Below are positions 41,847 through 50,087 of a stretch of 64,000 nucleotides of DNA, piece by piece. Position numbers and translations under genes: made by a program. Location: the NCBI GenBank assembly GCA_039030715.1, contig JBCCDU010000001.1:62001-126000 (forward strand). Direction: 5' to 3'. The first letter of the stretch is position 1. Each line of letters begins with the position of its first letter. The notes under the pieces were generated by a model. That model worked only from the letters and a program-made list of their open reading frames with translations, was not told the origin of the DNA and made no database searches. The DNA is from Thermohalobaculum sp039030715 (GTDB lineage Bacteria; Pseudomonadota; Alphaproteobacteria; Rhodobacterales; Rhodobacteraceae).

Positions 41847-42643
41847 GCGGCTGGCTGCAATGCGCCTGGGGGATCATCTGGCGCGAGGCCCTGCGCTTTA
41901 CCCAGCAGAAGGAGCGGTTTCTTTCCGCTCTCGTGCGTCCGCTGGTCTGGCTCTTCATCTTCGCCGCCGGATTCCGTGCGGTGCTGGGCCTCTCGATCAC
42001 CGCACCCTACGAGACCTATATCCTCTACGAGACTTATGTGGTTCCGGGTCTCTGCGCGATGATCCAGTTGTTCAACGGAATGCAGTCGAGCCTGTCTATG
42101 GTCTATGATCGCGAGACAGGTGCAATGCGGACATTGCTGGTCAGCCCTTACCCTCGCTGGTTCTTGCTGGCGATGAAGCTAATCGCCTCCGTCGCCGTAA
42201 GCCTGTTCCAGGTCTATGCGTTTCTGGCGATCGCCTATTTCTGGGGAATTGAACCGCCCCCGCTTGGCTATATCGCGGTTCTGCCCGCGCTGGTGCTGTC
42301 GGGTTGCTTGCTGGGGGCGATCGGTCTTTTCCTCTCCTCCGCGATCAAGCAGCTGGAAAATTTCGCGGGCGTGATGAACTTCGTCATCTTCCCGATGTTC
42401 TTCGCCTCCTCGGCGCTCTACCCGCTCTGGCGTCTGAACGAAAGCTCGCCGCTTCTGCACGATATCGCAGCCTTCAATCCCTTCACCCACTGCGTGGAGC
42501 TGATCCGCTTCGCGCTGTACATGCAGGTCAACTGGATCGCGCTGGCCGTCGTCGCGGGCGGCACGATCCTGTTTCTAGGGGCGGCTATTTTCGCCTATGA
42601 TCCCTCAAAGGGCATGATGGCCCGGAAGGGAGGGCCGAAATGA
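41843..42643 (+). CDS. ABC-2-type permease of the quinoprotein-associated transporter
   Basis: A 266-residue membrane protein with six predicted helices, in the ABC-2 (export-type) permease family: 'RFLSALVRPLVWLFIFAAGFRAV', 'YVVPGLCAMIQLFNGMQSSLSMVYDRETGAMRTLLVSPYPRWFLLAMKL', 'NFAGVMNFVIFPMFFASSALYPLWRL'. The GxMRTLLVSPxPR segment is the conserved cytoplasmic coupling region. The start overlaps the ATPase stop. An ABC-2 permease next to a periplasmic binding protein is an odd but known pairing in this gene set (lutF position). Confidence 0.88.
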   Translation: MSGWLQCAWGIIWREALRFTQQKERFLSALVRPLVWLFIFAAGFRAVLGLSITAPYETYILYETYVVPGLCAMIQLFNGMQSSLSMVYDRETGAMRTLLVSPYPRWFLLAMKLIASVAVSLFQVYAFLAIAYFWGIEPPPLGYIAVLPALVLSGCLLGAIGLFLSSAIKQLENFAGVMNFVIFPMFFASSALYPLWRLNESSPLLHDIAAFNPFTHCVELIRFALYMQVNWIALAVVAGGTILFLGAAIFAYDPSKGMMARKGGPK

Positions 42644-42645
42644 CC

Positions 42646-42852
42646 TCAGCGCGATGCCCTGGCGACACGTGGGGCGCCACAGCGCCACTCGACAATCCGC
42701 CAGTTCGGATGACCCTCGCGCCAGCGGGCCAGTTCGCCCTGCGCGCCCATCATGCAGGCCGTGGGCGAGATTTCTTCGTAGATCGGCAGTTCGCGTTTGA
42801 TGCAATCCATTGGCGACGCGACCATGCAGGTCACGAAAACAAGGGTGATCAT
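42646..42852 (-). CDS. Four-cysteine miniprotein (copy A)
   Basis: A 68-residue protein with a short hydrophobic start ('MITLVFVTCMVASP'). Cysteines lie at 9, 17, 33 and 58, and the 'RW...HPNWRIVEWRC' ending is conserved. GAGGAG lies 7 nt before the ATG at 42852, supporting a real gene. It matches the miniprotein at 53273-53476 almost position for position, and the first ~55 residues of the metallohydrolase at 47749-48786. Location outside the cytoplasm is likely but it is unclear whether the hydrophobic start is cleaved, since it holds the first cysteine. No function is known to me. It lies between two plus-strand genes of the lut-like set. Confidence 0.75.
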   Translation of the reverse strand: MITLVFVTCMVASPMDCIKRELPIYEEISPTACMMGAQGELARWREGHPNWRIVEWRCGAPRVARASR

Positions 42853-42980
42853 TGCTTCGCTCCTCAACAGGCCATGGCGGCTTCAAGCCATGGCGGGGGT
42901 TGTGCATCCTCCCCTGCGGTTTTCCGCTTCTTTTCTGTTGTGCCGGGCAATTCATACCCCGCAAATGAGGTGAGAAATTG

Positions 42981-43610
42981 ATGATACGCCAAAATGGTAA
43001 ACATCTGCTTTTTGCACTGGGTTTGGGCTTCGGCAGCCTGACAACGCAGCCGGCCTTGGCCTTCAACGACCCGGATTGGCCCTGCGTGCAACGCAAGGTG
43101 GTGCAACTCTCCATCGGTCAGATGTGGACAGCCCCCCTACCCCCCGAAGGCGCAAGCTGGCGCGACGACGCCGACATCGCACGCCTCGCCCCCCTGCTGG
43201 CGGCAAGGCGCACGACCTTGGAGGAAGCCGAAACCATGATCGCTGAGTTTGCGGAGGGGGCTGATCGAGACGCGCGCCTGACGCTGTTGTTTGACGGGAT
43301 CTTCTCGATCATCGAGCGGGATCGCCGCCGGTTGATCGACGGCATCACACGCTATGCCCTGAAACAACGCGCCCTGTCCGAGAAGATCGATGCGGATCAG
43401 GCCGAGGTTGCCGCGTTGAAGGAGGAAACGGCCGAAGACGATTTCGACGCGCTCGACAAATTGGAGGAGCGCGAGGATCAACTGGTCTGGGACACGCGGA
43501 TCTATCAGGACCGCAACAAATCTCTCACCTATGTCTGCGAAAGTCCTGTCTTGCTTGAGAAACGCGCATTCGCGCTGGCCCAACTGATCCAGGCGCAGCT
43601 TAAGTCCTGA
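42981..43610 (+). CDS. Exported helical protein of the lut-like set
   Basis: 209 residues: a signal peptide (1-24, 'GLGFGSLTTQPALAF') then 'NDPDWPCVQRKVVQLSIGQMWTAP', a segment I associate with hypothetical proteins near xoxF. After that it is almost all helix, with a charged coiled coil at ~130-165 ('KIDADQAEVAALKEETAEDDFDALDKLEEREDQ') and a cysteine near the C-terminus that may pair with the early one. The ATG at 42981 follows GAGGTGAG. Position is that of lutG. Function unknown. Confidence 0.75.
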   Translation: MIRQNGKHLLFALGLGFGSLTTQPALAFNDPDWPCVQRKVVQLSIGQMWTAPLPPEGASWRDDADIARLAPLLAARRTTLEEAETMIAEFAEGADRDARLTLLFDGIFSIIERDRRRLIDGITRYALKQRALSEKIDADQAEVAALKEETAEDDFDALDKLEEREDQLVWDTRIYQDRNKSLTYVCESPVLLEKRAFALAQLIQAQLKS

Positions 43611-44144
43611 TCACTCGGCGGGTTCGATCTCCTCCAGCGGGTAGTTTGCGAAATCCCACCCATCCGAGCCGTCGGGGTACCAGAAAACCCGTGTATAGCC
43701 GTATTCGAGCGCGCGCTTGGCCGCGTTCCACGACATCCAGCATCCCGCGAGGCAGAAGAACAGCACCGGGTGATCCGTGTCGTCATCGGTCGTGGCGATC
43801 AGATTCTCGCGGAAATAGGCATGGGTGCTGTCGGCAATCGCGCCATATCCGACATTCGGTAGCCAGACGGCATCGGGGATCGAGAGACGCTTCTTCTCGC
43901 GCCAGATCGTGCCCTCTGGCAGGTTCTCGGGTTTTGGTGCACGGGGCAGAACGTCGATGAAGGCGACAGCGCCGGTTTTCCAGAGGGCATAGGCCGCGTC
44001 GTCATCGACCACGGTGGCGCCGGCCAGGCTCTCGGGCACCGGGCCGCGATAGGAATCCATGCGATAATCTTGGGGCTCGGCAACATCCTGCGCCTGCACC
44101 AACACCGGTGCGAGCAGCAGCAGTGCCGCGAGCAGCCGCTTCAC
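43611..44144 (-). CDS. Exported rhodanese-like CXXCW protein of PQQ catabolism
   Basis: 177 residues from a GTG start at 44144 that overlaps the xoxJ TGA (GTGA). A signal peptide (1-19, 'LLLAPVLVQAQ') is followed by a rhodanese fold: 'VVDDDAAYALWKTGAVAFIDVLPRAPKP' and 'DHPVLFFCLAGCWMSWNAAKRALEYGYTRVFWYPDGSDGWDF'. The usual rhodanese active loop is replaced by 'CLAGCW', the CXXCW motif of a family tied to PQQ-dependent alcohol oxidation. It may handle thiols or a metal in the periplasm. Last gene of the xoxG-xoxJ run. Confidence 0.88.
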   Translation of the reverse strand: MKRLLAALLLLAPVLVQAQDVAEPQDYRMDSYRGPVPESLAGATVVDDDAAYALWKTGAVAFIDVLPRAPKPENLPEGTIWREKKRLSIPDAVWLPNVGYGAIADSTHAYFRENLIATTDDDTDHPVLFFCLAGCWMSWNAAKRALEYGYTRVFWYPDGSDGWDFANYPLEEIEPAE

Positions 44145-44968
44145 TGACTGGCCGTGCCGCCGAACGTGTCGACGATGGGCACGCCATAGGAAGTTAGGAT
44201 TGCGTCGATCTCGTCCTTGTGGCGGCGCAGCAGCGAGTTCAGCTTGCGCTTCCACTTGATCTCGCCCTGACGCACACCCAGCGTGACGCGGAAGAACAGG
44301 CGGGGCGAACCTTCCTCTTTCAGGAGCGGTGTGATCACCAGATCGGTATCGGTCTTGTTGGCGAAATAGCCGCCGATGGGCCCCCACATGATCGCCCCTT
44401 CGATGACGCCGTCCTCGATATCGCGGATCATCTGCTCGGAAGGGCTTTCATGCCTGCGATCCACCATCAAGCGGTAGGGCTTCGCATTCCCGATCAGGCC
44501 CCGGCGCGCCACATGGGTCGCAGGCGGCGACCCTGCAACCACGCCCAGCACATGGTCCTTCAGCTTAGGGTCCGAGATCGTGTCCACATCCGCGAGCGGC
44601 CCATCGGCCTTGGTCACGAAGACATAGGCCGAGACGTAGTAGTGGTTGGTGTTCAGCACCAGCTCGTGTCCCTGGGCATAACCCATGATCACATCGCAGC
44701 GATTGGCCCGCAGCGTCTGGCGCACGAAGCCGATGGCCTGGGGAAACCAAGTGTACTGGACGGGCACACCCAGTTTGGAGGCCAGCAGCTCCGCCAACTC
44801 ATTCTCGAACCCCTCGCCCGCCTTGTTCGAGAAAGGCATATTGGCCGGGTCAGCGCAGACACGAAACGCGCTGTCTGAAACCAGATCCGAAGTGTCCGCC
44901 GTCGCGGAATTGGCCAGCGCGATGCAGGCCAAGGACGCGACGGCAACGCGCCTAGCCCAGGCAGTCAT
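44141..44968 (-). CDS. xoxJ: XoxJ: periplasmic binding protein of methanol dehydrogenase
   Basis: 275 residues with a signal peptide (about 1-26, 'ACIALANSATAD'). The mature fold is a type II periplasmic binding protein: 'AFRVCADPANMPFSNKAGEGFENELAELLASKLGVPVQYTWFPQAIGFVRQTLRANRCDVIMGY' and 'KLKDHVLGVVAGSPPATHVARRG'. This matches XoxJ/MxaJ, thought to help mature or activate the dehydrogenase. The ATG at 44968 lies inside the xoxG 3' end (17-bp overlap). Confidence 0.88.
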   Translation of the reverse strand: MTAWARRVAVASLACIALANSATADTSDLVSDSAFRVCADPANMPFSNKAGEGFENELAELLASKLGVPVQYTWFPQAIGFVRQTLRANRCDVIMGYAQGHELVLNTNHYYVSAYVFVTKADGPLADVDTISDPKLKDHVLGVVAGSPPATHVARRGLIGNAKPYRLMVDRRHESPSEQMIRDIEDGVIEGAIMWGPIGGYFANKTDTDLVITPLLKEEGSPRLFFRVTLGVRQGEIKWKRKLNSLLRRHKDEIDAILTSYGVPIVDTFGGTASQ

Positions 44969-45455
44969 TCTCGTATTCGCGGGCTGCATCGGGTTTGGCT
45001 TCTTTCTTCGGAGGGCGACCGCGAGCCAATTTGTCGGCCCCGCGTGCTTTCAGATAGACATAGATGTCATCCAGATAGCACATGACATTCGCGTTTGTCC
45101 CGAAGGCTGGCATCACGCTGTCGCCAGTGGCCCCGGCCACCTTGCGGCCGTTCGTGACCACATCGACAAAGTCGTAATAGTCCATTTCTATCGCCGAAGT
45201 CTTGAGCACGGGGGCATAGGTCGAACCCTCCCCCTCCGGCCCGTGGCAGACATGGCATTCGGAGTGATAGCGGCGGAATCCGGAGTAGGTGTACCAGTCC
45301 ACAGTGCCATCCTCGGCGATTTTGAAGGTCGGGATATCGTCTTCAGTGAAGTATTTGCCATCCTCGCTATAGCTCACCGCCAGATTGTCTGCGGCAGCGA
45401 GCCCGGGGGCAAGCATCCAGCCTGCAAGGAACAGGGTCGGGAACCCGTATTTCAT
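44952..45455 (-). CDS. xoxG: XoxG: cytochrome c, electron acceptor of XoxF
   Basis: A 167-residue c-type cytochrome. Signal peptide 1-22 ('WMLAPGLAAAD'). The haem site is Cys67-x-x-Cys70-His71 in 'SECHVCHGPEGEG', with a methionine ligand probably in 'GDSVMPAFG'. The following 'CYLDDIYVYLKARG' helix is typical of MxaG/XoxG. It accepts electrons from reduced PQQ in XoxF. GGAGG precedes the ATG at 45455. It lies downstream of xoxF behind a terminator-like hairpin, and overlaps xoxJ. Confidence 0.93.
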   Translation of the reverse strand: MKYGFPTLFLAGWMLAPGLAAADNLAVSYSEDGKYFTEDDIPTFKIAEDGTVDWYTYSGFRRYHSECHVCHGPEGEGSTYAPVLKTSAIEMDYYDFVDVVTNGRKVAGATGDSVMPAFGTNANVMCYLDDIYVYLKARGADKLARGRPPKKEAKPDAAREYENDCLG

Positions 45456-45532
45456 CGTCTTGGTGCCTCCCAGCTTGTTCGATGTCGGTAGGTCCATCAT
45501 AGGAAAGTTACGGCGCAAGTGTGTGTGTCCGC

Positions 45533-45572
45533 AAACAAAAATCCGGCGCCGGCGGTTATTCCGGCACCGGAT
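45533..45572 (-). terminator. Terminator-like hairpin between xoxF and xoxG
   Basis: On the minus strand, a 12-bp stem (45561-45572 paired with 45541-45552, one mismatch, 8-nt loop) is followed by a T-rich tract TTTTTGTTTG. This is the shape of a Rho-independent terminator about 55 bp after the xoxF stop. It should reduce read-through into xoxG-xoxJ, giving more XoxF than XoxG. Confidence 0.75.
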
Positions 45573-45625
45573 GAGAGGTTTCTGAGAGGCGGGCCATGCC
45601 GCCCCTCGAACCGTTTCACGCAGCC

Positions 45626-47425
45626 TTAGTTCGGCAGGTGGAACACGGTCACTTGGCCGCCAAGAGCGGTGTAGTTGTTGAGGCCGGCATAGCCGCCCAC
45701 AGCACCCAGACCATCGTTCGGGTTGACCAGACCGGCCGCGAGGCCGATGCCGGCCCATCCGCCGATGCCGGAATACACCGCCACATACTGCTTGCCTCGG
45801 TGGCTGTAGGTCATCACGTTGCCGATGATGCCGGACGGAGTCTTGAAGCGGTAAAGCTCCTCACCCGTATTGGCATCGACGGCTTTGAGATACCCCTCCA
45901 ACGTGCCGTAAAATACGACATCGCCAGCGGTTGCCAGGGCACCCGACCAGACCGAGAACTCCTCGGGCAGCGACCATTTGATCGAGCCGTCGGTCGCATC
46001 CCAGGCGATGAAGTTGCCCATGCCGCCATGGCTGTTCGGCGCGGGATACATCGACAGGGTCGCACCCACATAGGGCTGACCGGCAGTGTAGCTCACCCGG
46101 AACGGCTCGTAGTCCATGCAGACGTGGTTGGTCGGAACATAGTGCAGCTGGGTCTTCGGCGAGTAGGCCGCGGGCTGCTGGTCCTTGGTGCCAAGTGCTG
46201 CCGGGCAGATGCCGGTGGTGTTGACATCCTCGCCGTTCTGCTCGGTCGAATAGCGTGCCACGACCGCAGGGCGGCCATAGGTCTCGCTGTTCGGGTCCAT
46301 GTCGACGCCCGTGGTCCAGTTAACCACCGGATCGAACTTCTCGGCCACCAGCAACTCGCCGGTGATCCGGTCCAGCGTATAACCCAGACCATTCCGGTCG
46401 AAATGCACCAGAAGTTTGCGCATCTCGCCATCAATTTCCTGATCCGAGAGGATCATTTCATTGATGCCGTCATAGTCCCACTCGTCATGCGGGGTCATCT
46501 GATAGAACCACTTGGCCATCCCGTCATCCGGGTCACGGGCCATGATGGTCATCGACCATTTGTTATCGCCCGGGCGCTGCGCCGGGTTCCAGGTAGAGGG
46601 GTTGCCGGTGCCGTAGTAGAAGAGATCGGCCTCGGGATCATAGGAATACCAGCCCCAGGTCGCCCCGCCGCCGATTTTCCACTGATCGCCTTCCCAGGTC
46701 TTCAGCGAGCTGTCAGCGCCGATAGGCTTGCCCAGATGAGTGGTTTTCTCCGGATCGACCAGGATCTGATCGTCCGGACCCATGGAATAGGCACGCCATT
46801 CCTGCTCACCGGTTTCCATGTTGTAGGCTGTAACGTGGCTATGCACGCCGAATTCGCCGCCCGAGATGCCGACGATGACCTTGTCCTTCACCGGCAGAAC
46901 GGTCGCGGTGTTGGTCTCGCCCTTCGACGGATCGCCGTTCACGGCAGTCCAGATCACCTTGCCGGATTTCGCGTCCAGCGCGACAACGGTGGTGTCCGCC
47001 TGATGCAAGAACAACTTGCCATTGGCATAGGCCGGTCCGCGGTTGACGGTGTCGCAGCACATCACGGGAATGACATCCGGGTCCTGCTTCGGCTCGTACT
47101 TCCACAGGATCCGACCGTCCGCGTTCAGATCCAGGGCATAAACCTTGTTCGGGAACGGCGTGTGGACATACATCGTGTCGCCGATGACAAGGGGGCCGCC
47201 TTCATGGCCACGCAGCACGCCGGTCGAGAATGTCCAGGCCACCTGCAGATCGCCAACATTCTCGTTGTTAATCTGGCCGAGGCGCGAGTAGCGCGTATTG
47301 GCATAATCGCCCGTCTGCAAAACCCAGTCATTCGGGTTCGACGTGAGCGAGAGGACAGAGTCATTGGCAAGGGCTGCGCCAGATACGAACGTGCTGGCCA
47401 GAAGGCCAAGAACGATACGCTTCAT
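45626..47425 (-). CDS. xoxF: XoxF: lanthanide-dependent PQQ methanol dehydrogenase
   Basis: Periplasmic quinoprotein oxidising methanol (or related alcohols) to formaldehyde or formate. 599 residues with a signal peptide (1-21, 'STFVSGAALAND'). The eight-bladed propeller shows tryptophan-docking repeats, the adjacent-cysteine ring 'VMCCDTVNRG' that stacks on PQQ, and the signature 'HDEWDYDGINE', where Asp317 is the catalytic base and Asp319 the extra lanthanide ligand absent from calcium-type MxaF. GGAGG precedes the ATG at 47425. The gene is transcribed from its own upstream region and ends on a terminator hairpin. Confidence 0.97.
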   Translation of the reverse strand: MKRIVLGLLASTFVSGAALANDSVLSLTSNPNDWVLQTGDYANTRYSRLGQINNENVGDLQVAWTFSTGVLRGHEGGPLVIGDTMYVHTPFPNKVYALDLNADGRILWKYEPKQDPDVIPVMCCDTVNRGPAYANGKLFLHQADTTVVALDAKSGKVIWTAVNGDPSKGETNTATVLPVKDKVIVGISGGEFGVHSHVTAYNMETGEQEWRAYSMGPDDQILVDPEKTTHLGKPIGADSSLKTWEGDQWKIGGGATWGWYSYDPEADLFYYGTGNPSTWNPAQRPGDNKWSMTIMARDPDDGMAKWFYQMTPHDEWDYDGINEMILSDQEIDGEMRKLLVHFDRNGLGYTLDRITGELLVAEKFDPVVNWTTGVDMDPNSETYGRPAVVARYSTEQNGEDVNTTGICPAALGTKDQQPAAYSPKTQLHYVPTNHVCMDYEPFRVSYTAGQPYVGATLSMYPAPNSHGGMGNFIAWDATDGSIKWSLPEEFSVWSGALATAGDVVFYGTLEGYLKAVDANTGEELYRFKTPSGIIGNVMTYSHRGKQYVAVYSGIGGWAGIGLAAGLVNPNDGLGAVGGYAGLNNYTALGGQVTVFHLPN

Positions 47426-47442
47426 GGGTTTCCTCCACTTGA

Positions 47443-47470
47443 GAGACGGTGGTGTGAGATCAACCGTCTC
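47443..47470 (-). promoter_or_regulatory. Hairpin in the xoxF 5' leader
   Basis: GAGACGGT (47443-47450) and ACCGTCTC (47463-47470) form a perfect 8-bp stem with a 12-nt loop, ending about 6 nt before the xoxF GGAGG site. It could control ribosome access or mRNA stability. Confidence 0.5.
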
Positions 47471-47554
47471 GGAACCCGGCTTCAGCGATCTTCTTGTCAC
47501 TGTGCGGGTCATGTTTGTTCGACAGCTTGTGCTGCCAGGGCTGCGTCTCACCGC

Positions 47555-47574
47555 CTGTTCCCGTCTGGGAACAG
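47555..47574. promoter_or_regulatory. 20-bp operator-like palindrome upstream of xoxF
   Basis: CTGTTCCC-GTCT-GGGAACAG: perfect 8-bp arms around 4 nt, about 130 bp upstream of the xoxF start. It has the form of a dimeric regulator site, or a hairpin at an early leader position. I saw no second full copy in the window. Confidence 0.5.
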
Positions 47575-47748
47575 AACCATTCCGGTTTACCCACAGGAAC
47601 CCTTCCGCAAACGACCGGGCGTTTCAAGCCTTTCTCAGAATTTTCTCATGATTTTTTGCTGAAATGGCCTCCCAACCTCCGGAAGAGTAAATTGTCTTAC
47701 TTTAGGGCAATGCTGTTTCGCGAAAAATAATTCCGGAATCCGGCTGGA

Positions 47749-48786
47749 TCACTCCCATTCGAGTTCCTTGAAGGCGGCCGTCACGTTGCGCGGATGGAAC
47801 TCTTCGAACAGCAGCCAGTCCATTTCAGCGCCTCGCCCAACCTCCCGAATCGCCTGAAGCATCGGCAGTCCGGCGGCAATGGCGGCACGCAACTCGACAA
47901 TCAGCAGGTCGAGATAGGCTTTGGTCGGGGTCAGACCTTGCTCCCAGGACAGGATCACGGGGCCATGGCCGGGCACGATCCAATCGCCGACCGGCTCGGC
48001 AATGGCATCCTCCAGCAGCTTCTGCCAGCCGAGGACCGATCCATCCAGGGCCGGCGTGTGCCCAAGGAACGCGAGATCGCCGGCAAAGAGCACTCCGCTC
48101 GTTCGGTCGAGCACGGTCAAATCGTTATCCGTATGCGCCGTCGCGTGGGCCTGCAGCACCAGATCGCGGGCGCCGCCCAGATTGAGCGTGAGTTCCTCGG
48201 CGACTTCGCGCGAAGGCAAAACAACCTCGCTGCCTCCGAATGCAGGCCCGATCAGACGGCCCATCGCTTCGAGATAAGTCTCGCTGCGGTCCTCCAGCGC
48301 GGGTGCCATACGGGCGTGGCCGATCACCTCGGCCCCCTCGTCTGCGAAGGCGGCTGTGCCCATGACATGATCCGGGTGCATATGCGTGAGGATGACATAG
48401 CGGATCGGCAGATCTGTTTCGGCGCGGATGGCGGCCAGCAGCGCTTTGCCAACGACCAGCGAGCCGCCGGTATCGATGACCGCCACAGCCTCCGACCCAA
48501 TGACGAAACCCTGGTTCGAGACATCGCCCAGATTACGGGCATCCGGCTCCTGATGGAGGCCTTGATGGACGAAGACGCCCGGCGCCACCTCGCTGATAGT
48601 ATAGTCCGGCGTCTCGCCCGCCTTCACGCAGGCAAAACTTTGCACCTGGACGAGCGGCGAAAATCCGGCGGCACCCCGCCGCGCCTGGACACGGCATTCC
48701 TCCAATGTCTCCGCTCCAGGCAGGCGTTCAGTACGGCAATCCGCCGGGGCACCGACCAGACACGCGCTGAGAAGGAGTTCAAACAT
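47749..48786 (-). CDS. Quinoprotein-associated zinc metallohydrolase with N-terminal four-cysteine module
   Basis: 345 residues. The main part is a metallo-beta-lactamase fold: 'VAVIDTGGSLVVGKALLAAI', the zinc motif 'THMHPDHVMG' (His135, His137, Asp139, His140), a later 'AHATAHTDNDLTV' and 'VPGHGPV'. The family is linked to PQQ dehydrogenase relay systems (SoxH-related). Residues 1-55 are a separate module with Cys at 9, 17, 31 and 53, matching the miniproteins at 42646 and 53273. 'MFELLLSACLVGAP' is hydrophobic and may act as signal. It is followed by fghA after 6 bp. Confidence 0.85.
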   Translation of the reverse strand: MFELLLSACLVGAPADCRTERLPGAETLEECRVQARRGAAGFSPLVQVQSFACVKAGETPDYTISEVAPGVFVHQGLHQEPDARNLGDVSNQGFVIGSEAVAVIDTGGSLVVGKALLAAIRAETDLPIRYVILTHMHPDHVMGTAAFADEGAEVIGHARMAPALEDRSETYLEAMGRLIGPAFGGSEVVLPSREVAEELTLNLGGARDLVLQAHATAHTDNDLTVLDRTSGVLFAGDLAFLGHTPALDGSVLGWQKLLEDAIAEPVGDWIVPGHGPVILSWEQGLTPTKAYLDLLIVELRAAIAAGLPMLQAIREVGRGAEMDWLLFEEFHPRNVTAAFKELEWE

Positions 48787-48792
48787 CGCGGC

Positions 48793-49617
48793 TCACAACC
48801 TCGCTGCATGCCAGCGGATATGGTCCTCGATAAAGCTGGCCACGAAGAAGTAGGAATGGTCATAGCCCGGTTGCATCCGGAACACATTCGCCGTGCGGCT
48901 GCGGCTGAGGGCGGCGGAAAGCGCCTCGGGCTTCAGCAGGTCCAGAAAGTCATCCTTGGCCCCCTGATCGATCAGCATATCGCGCGACCAGCCGAGTTCC
49001 TCGACCAGCAGCGTGGCGTCATGGCCGGTCCATTTGCGCTCATCGGCGCCCAGATAGGCCCCAAGCTGTTTGCGCCCCCAATCCGACGCCGTGGGATTGG
49101 CAATCGGCGCAAAGGCGGACAGCGAGCGATAAATCTCGGGGTTTTTCAGGGCCAGCGTGATCGCGCCATGGCCACCCATCGAATGCCCGGTGACACCTTG
49201 CCGATCCGCATCGATGGCGAAGTTATCGATTACAGTCTTCTGTAAATCCTGGGTGATGTAGGAATACATCTGGAAATGCGGCGCCCAGGGGTCCTCGGTC
49301 GCGTCGACATAGAAGCCTGCGCCCTGCCCCAGATCGTAGGCTTCGTCATTCGCGACCCCCTCACCCCGCGGCGAGGTGTCGGGAAAAATCAGTGCGACGC
49401 CGTTCTCCGCCGCGAAGGCCTGAGCCATCGCCTTGGTCATCGCGTTCTCGTGGGTGCAGGTCAGGCCCGACAGATACCAGAGACAGGCGACCCGTTCGGA
49501 GGCCACCATCGGCGGCATGTAGACCGCAAAGGTCATCTCGCAATTCGTGCTGCTGGCCTGGTGTTTGTAGACCCCTTGCACGCCACCGAAACAGGCGTTC
49601 TCCGACACGGTTTCCAT
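48793..49617 (-). CDS. fghA: S-formylglutathione hydrolase
   Basis: Serine esterase that releases formate and glutathione from S-formylglutathione, the second step of glutathione-dependent formaldehyde oxidation. 'SGLTCTHENAMTKA' and the nucleophile Ser146 in 'VTGHSMGGHGAITLAL' are typical, with the catalytic acid and His near the end ('GYDHSYFFVASFIEDH'). 274 residues, the standard size. It lies between the metallohydrolase and OsmC genes on the minus strand, with gaps of 6 and 11 bp, in an operon-like run. Confidence 0.95.
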   Translation of the reverse strand: METVSENACFGGVQGVYKHQASSTNCEMTFAVYMPPMVASERVACLWYLSGLTCTHENAMTKAMAQAFAAENGVALIFPDTSPRGEGVANDEAYDLGQGAGFYVDATEDPWAPHFQMYSYITQDLQKTVIDNFAIDADRQGVTGHSMGGHGAITLALKNPEIYRSLSAFAPIANPTASDWGRKQLGAYLGADERKWTGHDATLLVEELGWSRDMLIDQGAKDDFLDLLKPEALSAALSRSRTANVFRMQPGYDHSYFFVASFIEDHIRWHAARL

Positions 49618-49628
49618 GGGTTTCTCCC

Positions 49629-50087
49629 TTAGCGTTTTTCGATTGTCCCCTGACAGTGAATGGGGAAGTTGACCGAGCGGGCGATGAAACAGACCTCATG
49701 CGCCTTGTGGTGGACTTCATCGGCAACGGACGTGTCGCCGGCCGAGATGGTAACATGCGGGCGCAGCATCGCCTGGGTGAACCGGCCCGAGCCATCCGGG
49801 TTCATCGCCATCTCGGCCCTGGCTTGATCTTCATAGGCCTCGACCACCAAACCGGCCTCCATCCCCAGATGCAGGAACCACAGCATGTGGCAGGTCGAAA
49901 CGGCGCTCAGCAACGCCTGCTCCGGGTTCATGCGCCCGGGGTCGCCGCGGAACGAAGGGTCCGAGGATCCGAAAATCGGTGCGATCCCGGGGAAGACAAT
50001 CTCGTGGTTGCGCGAATAACCCTTATAGGTCTGCGTGCCCGCACCCTCATTCCCGGTCCAGCGAATGGTGGCCTGATATTCGTGCAT
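49629..50087 (-). CDS. OsmC/Ohr-family protein
   Basis: 152 residues with the two redox cysteines of the OsmC fold: 'LLSAVSTCHMLWFLHL' and 'HEVCFIARSVNFPI'. Members reduce organic hydroperoxides or bind reactive acyl groups. The start codon overlaps the gshA stop (TGATG), and fghA follows after 11 bp. The context suggests protection against reactive aldehydes or peroxides formed by methanol oxidation; this is inference. Confidence 0.87.
   Translation of the reverse strand: MHEYQATIRWTGNEGAGTQTYKGYSRNHEIVFPGIAPIFGSSDPSFRGDPGRMNPEQALLSAVSTCHMLWFLHLGMEAGLVVEAYEDQARAEMAMNPDGSGRFTQAMLRPHVTISAGDTSVADEVHHKAHEVCFIARSVNFPIHCQGTIEKR

Larger units (their letters stand above)
47426..47748 (-). promoter_or_regulatory. 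xoxF upstream region (323 bp, no gene)
   Basis: No coding frame is convincing. It holds the 5' leader hairpin and the operator-like palindrome listed separately. An AT-rich stretch around 47640-47735 (on the minus strand 'TTGCCC', then about 17 nt of AT-rich sequence) is where a promoter could lie. Start points cannot be assigned from sequence alone. Confidence 0.55.
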
